This document shows, piece after piece, positions 5,944 to 9,609 of a stretch of DNA of 9,609 nucleotides. The first letter of the stretch is position 1. Every line of letters begins with the position of its first letter. The stretch spans positions 1 through 9,609 of the forward strand of contig PCTK01000079.1 in NCBI GenBank assembly GCA_002786505.1, given 5' to 3'. Origin of the DNA: Nitrospinae bacterium CG22_combo_CG10-13_8_21_14_all_47_10 (GTDB lineage Bacteria > Nitrospinota > Nitrospinia > Nitrospinales > VA-1). A program made the position numbers and the translations under genes. Under the pieces are notes generated by a model, which was not told the DNA's origin, did no database searches, and saw only the letters and a program-made list of their open reading frames with translations.

Positions 5944-6939
5944 ATGCGAGCTCTGGTTACAGGGGGAGGCGGATTTCTGGGGAGTGGTATTGCCAAATCA
6001 CTTCTCGAAAAAAAACACGACGTTTCTGTTGTGGGACGGCGGATTTACCCTCATCTGCCCAAAGGCATTAAACAATTTCAAGGCGATATTCGGGATTTTG
6101 ATTTTCTTCGCAAGGTGTTTGCGGGGCTTGATGTTGTGTTTCACACAGCGGCGTTCCCTGGGATTTGGGGCCGGATGGAGGATTTCCACAGCATCAATGT
6201 TGATGGAACCCGGAATGTGATCAAAGCGTGCCTGCTTGGCGGAGTGAAAAAACTGGTCTTCACCAGTTCGCCCAGTGTTATCTTTGGCGATTCCAGTCTT
6301 GAAGGAGTTGATGAGACGGTTCCCTTTCCAGAGGACTATTTATGCGAGTATCCCCGCACCAAGGCGAAGGCTGAAAAACTCGTGGTAGAAGCTAATGGTG
6401 TGGATTTGGCTACGGTGTCCATCCGGCCACACCTTATCTGGGGGCCTGGAGATCCGCATTTAGTCCCCAGAATTTTAGCAAAAGCGGATAAGGGCCAACT
6501 GGTGCGAGTGGGGCCAGGCGAAAACAAAGTTGATATTATTTATATCGACAATGCGGTGTCTGCGCATCTTAAAGCTTGTGATGAACTGGGATTTGGAAAG
6601 CCTCCTGCCGGTAAAGTTTATTTTGTCAGCGATGGGAAGCCTGTGAAGTTATGGGATTGGATCAACGAACTGTTGAAAAAAACAGGGAGACCACCGGTCA
6701 CGCGTAGTATCTCTTATCCAACCGCATTCAAGTTGGGTAATTTGTTTGAGGGCTTATACAAATTTTTCAGGATCCAAAAAGAACCTCCGATGACACGGTT
6801 TCTGGCATCCCAACTGGCAACTTCACATTATTTTGATATTTCCCAGGCTAAAAATGATTTTGGATATGAACCGGTGATAAGTCCTGAGGAGGGAATGAAT
6901 CGGGTTATTCTGTCTCTTTCGGCTCACCAAGAATATTAA
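5944..6939 (+). CDS. Extended short-chain dehydrogenase, OleD/3-beta-HSD-like
   Basis: This is a predicted cytosolic NAD(P)-dependent oxidoreductase of the extended SDR family. The Rossmann motif is TGGGGFLG (6-13); the catalytic set is S108/S109 in FTSSPS with Y136 and K140 in YPRTK. Stretches such as FPGIWG (71-76), TSSPSVIFGD (107-116) and RPHLIWGPGDPHLVPRIL (161-178) resemble, from memory, OleD, the 2-alkyl-3-ketoalkanoate reductase of long-chain olefin synthesis, and also sterol 3-beta-HSD relatives. At 331 residues it fits the family. No oleA, oleB or oleC is in the window, so the substrate is unassigned. It follows tsaD by 11 bases without a clear Shine-Dalgarno, and its 3' end overlaps convergent larB by 35 bp. 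The SDR call is firm; the OleD subtype is moderate. Confidence 0.85.
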   Translation: MRALVTGGGGFLGSGIAKSLLEKKHDVSVVGRRIYPHLPKGIKQFQGDIRDFDFLRKVFAGLDVVFHTAAFPGIWGRMEDFHSINVDGTRNVIKACLLGGVKKLVFTSSPSVIFGDSSLEGVDETVPFPEDYLCEYPRTKAKAEKLVVEANGVDLATVSIRPHLIWGPGDPHLVPRILAKADKGQLVRVGPGENKVDIIYIDNAVSAHLKACDELGFGKPPAGKVYFVSDGKPVKLWDWINELLKKTGRPPVTRSISYPTAFKLGNLFEGLYKFFRIQKEPPMTRFLASQLATSHYFDISQAKNDFGYEPVISPEEGMNRVILSLSAHQEY

Positions 6940-7675
6940 TGCGGTGGGCCATGCATCCCGCGCCAAACCCGTTGTCTATATTAACAACGGCAATCCCGGT
7001 CGCGCAACTGTTTAACATGGTAAGAAGGGCCGCGATACCACCAAAAGACGTTCCATAGCCGATACTGGTGGGCACCGCGATAATAGGCCTATCCACCAGG
7101 CCGCCTACCACGCTGGCGAGAGCCCCTTCCATACCCGCTACGACGATGATCACCCGCGCTTCACGAATTTTTTCAAGATTGTTTAGCAGGCGGTGAATCC
7201 CCGCCACTCCGACATCAAAAATAGTTTCTGTCCTGCTTCCCAATGCTTGAGCGGTGACGGAAGCCTCTTCAGCAATGGGGATATCTGAGGTCCCGGCGGT
7301 GATGATGGTTATCAAACCGGTTCTTTTTTTTGGTTTGTTCTTTTCAATTACGAGAGTCTGGGCGGTTTCATTATATTCGAAAGTTCCAGGCAGGAATTTT
7401 TTTAACTTGCGAAAAATTTCTCTGGACAACCTGGTTGCCAGAATGGAGTGGCCAACGCGATCCATGCTTTGGATAATCTTTTTAATTTGAGTAGCTGTTT
7501 TTCCCTGGCAGTAAATGACCTCTGGCATACCGCTTCTTAGGCCACGGTGATGGTCAATCTTGGCAAAGCCCAAATTCTCAAATGGCAGGGTCTCAAGCTT
7601 TTTCATGGCCTGCTGGGGAGTGAGTTTCTGGTTGTGCAGGTTGCTCAATATTTTTTCTAAATCTTTGGGGTTCAT
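6905..7675 (-). CDS. larB: LarB, pyridinium-3,5-biscarboxylate mononucleotide synthase (NPN cofactor)
   Basis: LarB carboxylates and hydrolyses nicotinic acid adenine dinucleotide to the biscarboxylated pyridinium mononucleotide that LarE and LarC convert into the nickel-pincer cofactor of lactate racemase and related enzymes. The 256-residue protein has a family N-terminus with HHRGLRSGMPEVIYCQGKT (42-60), then a PurE-like domain: TAGTSDIPIAEEA (126-138), DVGVAGIHRL (154-163), AGMEGALASVVGGL (180-193), VPTSIGYG (201-208) and LNSCATGIAVVNIDNGFGAG (221-240). Its ATG overlaps the gpsA stop (ATGA), with AAGGGG five bases upstream inside gpsA, so it is the second gene of that operon. larC and larE are not in the window. 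The 3' end runs 35 bp into the convergent SDR gene. Confidence 0.93.
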   Translation of the reverse strand: MNPKDLEKILSNLHNQKLTPQQAMKKLETLPFENLGFAKIDHHRGLRSGMPEVIYCQGKTATQIKKIIQSMDRVGHSILATRLSREIFRKLKKFLPGTFEYNETAQTLVIEKNKPKKRTGLITIITAGTSDIPIAEEASVTAQALGSRTETIFDVGVAGIHRLLNNLEKIREARVIIVVAGMEGALASVVGGLVDRPIIAVPTSIGYGTSFGGIAALLTMLNSCATGIAVVNIDNGFGAGCMAHRINILGEPKETE

Positions 7676-8691
7676 TCCAACCCCTTTATGCCGGCAAATT
7701 CTGTGGATATTTCGACTTTCATCAAGTCTTTCAAAGCCTGGACGGGCGATTTGCTTTCATAAAGGACGCGATAAGTCTCTTCCATAATAGATGCCTGGAC
7801 ATTAAATTTTTTTATCAGGGAATGGGCTGATTTTACAGTCAAGACACCTTCAGCAACCATTTTCATGTTTTCCGTGATTTCCTTCAGGGATTGACCTTTG
7901 CCCAATTGTATCCCCAGTTGACGGTTGCGGCTCAAGTCTCCGGTACAGGTGAGTACCAGATCTCCCAGACCTGTCAGGCCGTAAAAAGTTTCTGGTTTGG
8001 CTCCGAGCGCTGTTCCAATCCTGCTGATTTCAACCAGTCCGCGGGTGATCAGTGCGGCGCGGGTGTTGAATCCCAGGCCGAGGCCATCGCAAATCCCTGT
8101 GGCGATAGCGATGACATTTTTCAAAGCTCCGCCAATCTCCACGCCCACCAGATCGGTATTGGCAAATACTTTCATTTTGTCTGTGGTAAAAAACTCTTGC
8201 ACCTGCCTTGCCGTTTCCAGGTTTTCTGACGAGGCCAACAGGGCAGAAGGGACCCCTTCCGCGACTTCCCTGGCAAACGTGGGGCCGGAAATGGTGGCAG
8301 TAGGGGTATTTGCATTCAAAACATCCTGAATGATCTGATGACTGGTGAAAAGGGTGTCGTTTTCTATCCCCTTGCTGGCGCTGATGAAAAGACAATCTTT
8401 TTCTATAAAAGGTTTAATCCTGGCAAGGGTCTGTCTTATTACATGCGTAGGAACCACCAGCAAGATTAAAGTTTGTCCTTTGACGGCGGACTGTACCGAT
8501 GTAGTTGGGTGAATATTTTCTGGCAAAGGGTGTTCCGGCAAAAACCATGTGTTTTCCCGGTTGCGAGTCATGGCATCGCATAATTCTGGTTCATACACCC
8601 AAAGGGATATTTGACGGAAGTTTTTAGACAAATGAATTGCCAATGCGGTTCCCCAACTCCCCGCGCCAATGATTGAAATTTTTTCGTGCAT
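7672..8691 (-). CDS. gpsA: NAD(P)H-dependent glycerol-3-phosphate dehydrogenase GpsA
   Basis: GpsA reduces dihydroxyacetone phosphate to sn-glycerol-3-phosphate, the backbone for phospholipids. The protein is 339 residues, the usual size. The N-terminal Rossmann fold starts IIGAGSWGTALA (7-18, GxGxxG). Conserved catalytic and binding residues include K107 in SASKGIE, SGPTFAREVAEG (135-146), K191 in GGALKNVIAIA, D244 in GLTGLGDLVLT (238-248) and SRNRQLG (254-260). The ATG at 8691 is preceded by AAAGG with seven bases spacing. A TATAAT lies on this strand at 8727-8722, giving a short leader. It is the first gene of the gpsA-larB pair and is divergent from the TPR gene. Nothing is missing or odd. 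Confidence 0.96.
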   Translation of the reverse strand: MHEKISIIGAGSWGTALAIHLSKNFRQISLWVYEPELCDAMTRNRENTWFLPEHPLPENIHPTTSVQSAVKGQTLILLVVPTHVIRQTLARIKPFIEKDCLFISASKGIENDTLFTSHQIIQDVLNANTPTATISGPTFAREVAEGVPSALLASSENLETARQVQEFFTTDKMKVFANTDLVGVEIGGALKNVIAIATGICDGLGLGFNTRAALITRGLVEISRIGTALGAKPETFYGLTGLGDLVLTCTGDLSRNRQLGIQLGKGQSLKEITENMKMVAEGVLTVKSAHSLIKKFNVQASIMEETYRVLYESKSPVQALKDLMKVEISTEFAGIKGLE

Positions 8692-8721
8692 ATTAAGACC
8701 TTTGAGCAGGATGATCCCGGC

Positions 8722-8751
8722 ATTATAGCGAATTCATATTGGTATTGCTTA
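8722..8751 (-). promoter_or_regulatory. Candidate gpsA-larB promoter
   Basis: On the minus strand an exact TATAAT occupies 8727-8722, with a partial -35 (TAAGCA, 8751-8746) at 18 bp spacing. Transcription would begin near 8715 and leave a leader of about 25 bases holding the gpsA ribosome site. The -10 is strong and well placed; the -35 is weak. Confidence 0.45.
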
Positions 8752-8801
8752 GAGAAATGGCTTGTTTGGAATTTGCCTTTATGATTAAATGAAACCATCA
8801 C

Positions 8802-8828
8802 TTGATAGGACCCGTTAACCGGTAATTT
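8802..8828 (+). promoter_or_regulatory. Weak candidate promoter for the TPR gene
   Basis: TTGATA (8802-8807, five of six to TTGACA) is followed after 15 bases by TAATTT (8823-8828). A start near 8836 would leave a leader of about 28 bases with AAGG at 8851-8854, nine bases before ATG. The -10 match and spacing are poor. The region is the divergent control region shared with gpsA. Confidence 0.25.
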
Positions 8829-8863
8829 CTAAACAATTCCCAATTCCAGCAAGGTTTACCTAA

Positions 8864-9526
8864 ATGGCCAATCGTCTAAAAATCAGTCGAAAAGATTTGT
8901 TGAAAGCACCCGATCATTTTTTATCCACTTCTGAAAAAGCCATGCTTTTTTTTATAGATAACCGTGCTTCCGTTATCGGTGTTATTGCCGCTATCGCTAT
9001 TGCGGGCTTATCTTTTTTAGGTTTTAGATACTATCAGGAGACCCGGATACTGAGGGATGAGGCGTTCTATTTTGAAATAGTGAAAATTGTTGATACGACA
9101 GGCAACCCAACTGCCAAAGGAATTCTGGAGAAAATGGGAGAGGGCATGCAGAAAGAGCGAGCGTCATTATTATTGGGCGATCGTCATTTTCAAAACCAGG
9201 AATATGATAAAGCCGAGGCGCTTTATTCAGCGGTTATGAATACATCGTCTCCCGGAAAAATTAATTACCAAATGGCGCAGGTTGGTTTGGCATACTGCCA
9301 TGAGGCCCGAAAAGATTATAAAAAGGCCATTGCTGTGTTTAAATCAGTCATTGACGCAAATACCGCTTTCCCCTTGTTTGAAGTGTATTTGGGACTTGCA
9401 AAATGCCACGAGTTGAATAACGATGTGCCCAACGCATTGCTGGTTTTAAGGGAAATGCAGATTAAGTTTTCAGAAAGTCCACAAGTGGATAAAATTGAAG
9501 GCCGCATCAAACAGCTTTCTGCCTGA
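8864..9526 (+). CDS. Membrane-anchored tetratricopeptide-repeat protein
   Basis: No specific name is recognised. Residues 1-33 are a basic, probably cytoplasmic N-terminus; 34-56 (SVIGVIAAIAIAGLSFLGF) form one transmembrane helix; the rest should be periplasmic. It carries about three TPR-like helical pairs: roughly 100-133 (LLLGDRHFQNQEYDKAEALY), 135-168 (GLAYCHEARKDYKKAIAVF) and 171-205 (YLGLAKCHELNNDVPNALLV). The overall plan (short cytosolic tail, single helix, periplasmic TPRs, 220 residues) resembles YfgM-type proteins, which act as scaffolds near Sec or outer-membrane assembly, but the sequence alone does not prove this. ATG 8864 has AAGG nine bases upstream. It is transcribed away from gpsA. 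The downstream partner gene is not in the window. Confidence 0.75.
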   Translation: MANRLKISRKDLLKAPDHFLSTSEKAMLFFIDNRASVIGVIAAIAIAGLSFLGFRYYQETRILRDEAFYFEIVKIVDTTGNPTAKGILEKMGEGMQKERASLLLGDRHFQNQEYDKAEALYSAVMNTSSPGKINYQMAQVGLAYCHEARKDYKKAIAVFKSVIDANTAFPLFEVYLGLAKCHELNNDVPNALLVLREMQIKFSESPQVDKIEGRIKQLSA

Positions 9527-9539
9527 TTGTTTGACGGCC

Positions 9540-9600
9540 CACTCCTCCGCGGAGGGCGAATAGGCAAAAGCCTTTTCGAGCGGACGGAAATGATGGAGTG
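9540..9600 (+). other. Cluster of small inverted repeats downstream of the TPR gene
   Basis: The 83 bases after the TPR stop contain a 12-bp palindrome CCTCCGCGGAGG (9544-9555), a small hairpin AGGC-AAAA-GCCT followed by TTT (9562-9576), and CACTCC (9540-9545) complementary to GGAGTG (9595-9600). This could be a weak terminator or the start of a structured leader. ATG codons at 9590 and 9593 might begin a gene beyond the edge. I do not recognise any RNA family here. Confidence 0.3.
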
Positions 9601-9609
9601 CAAGATAAA

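Noticed and set aside
7891..8395. Several open frames on both strands within gpsA.
   Set aside because: GpsA is intact with all motifs in its own frame; these are out-of-frame shadows.
1..9609. Search by eye for CRISPR arrays, tRNA or rRNA genes.
   Set aside because: No regularly spaced direct repeats and no recognisable tRNA or rRNA segments were found.

Overview
The window looks like chromosome from a Gram-negative bacterium of moderate G+C. It carries FtsX, an EnvC-type murein hydrolase activator and a periplasmic S41 protease, which suit a cell with a periplasm and outer membrane. The style of the genes (CtpA with a charged tail, LarB, an OleD-like reductase, a membrane-anchored TPR protein) suggests Nitrospinota or a deltaproteobacterial-type lineage. 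That placement is inference from memory of related sequences and is of low confidence.

Layout. Positions 1-3508 (+) hold a cell-envelope block: the 3' part of ftsX, envC overlapping it by ATGA, and ctpA with a TTG start. FtsX would pass the FtsE ATPase signal to EnvC, whose degenerate LytM domain should activate cell-wall amidases; CtpA processes periplasmic proteins. Positions 3509-4908 (+) are an accessory patch. It has a 142-bp element with 24-bp terminal inverted repeats, a dinD-family gene whose natural start position reads ATA, and an hsdS gene cut after about 96 codons. This patch is best read as the remains of a type I restriction-modification operon (hsdM-dinD-hsdS type) between two core genes.

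Positions 4919-6939 (+) hold tsaD (tRNA t6A synthesis) and an extended SDR resembling OleD/3-beta-HSD enzymes. Positions 6905-8691 (-) hold gpsA followed by larB, coupled by an ATGA overlap; the larB 3' end overlaps the convergent SDR gene by 35 bp. Positions 8692-8863 form a divergent promoter region. Positions 8864-9526 (+) encode a single-pass membrane protein with periplasmic TPRs. The last 83 bases hold small inverted repeats and no recognised gene.

Most of the window is ordinary housekeeping sequence. The parts worth a second look are in the accessory patch: the miniature inverted-repeat element, the lost dinD start, a perfect 28-bp palindrome inside dinD, a 10-codon ORF linking dinD to hsdS by overlapping ATGA junctions, and the hsdS/tsaD join. 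I saw no CRISPR array, tRNA, rRNA or complete transposase, and no convincing evidence of a new multi-gene system.
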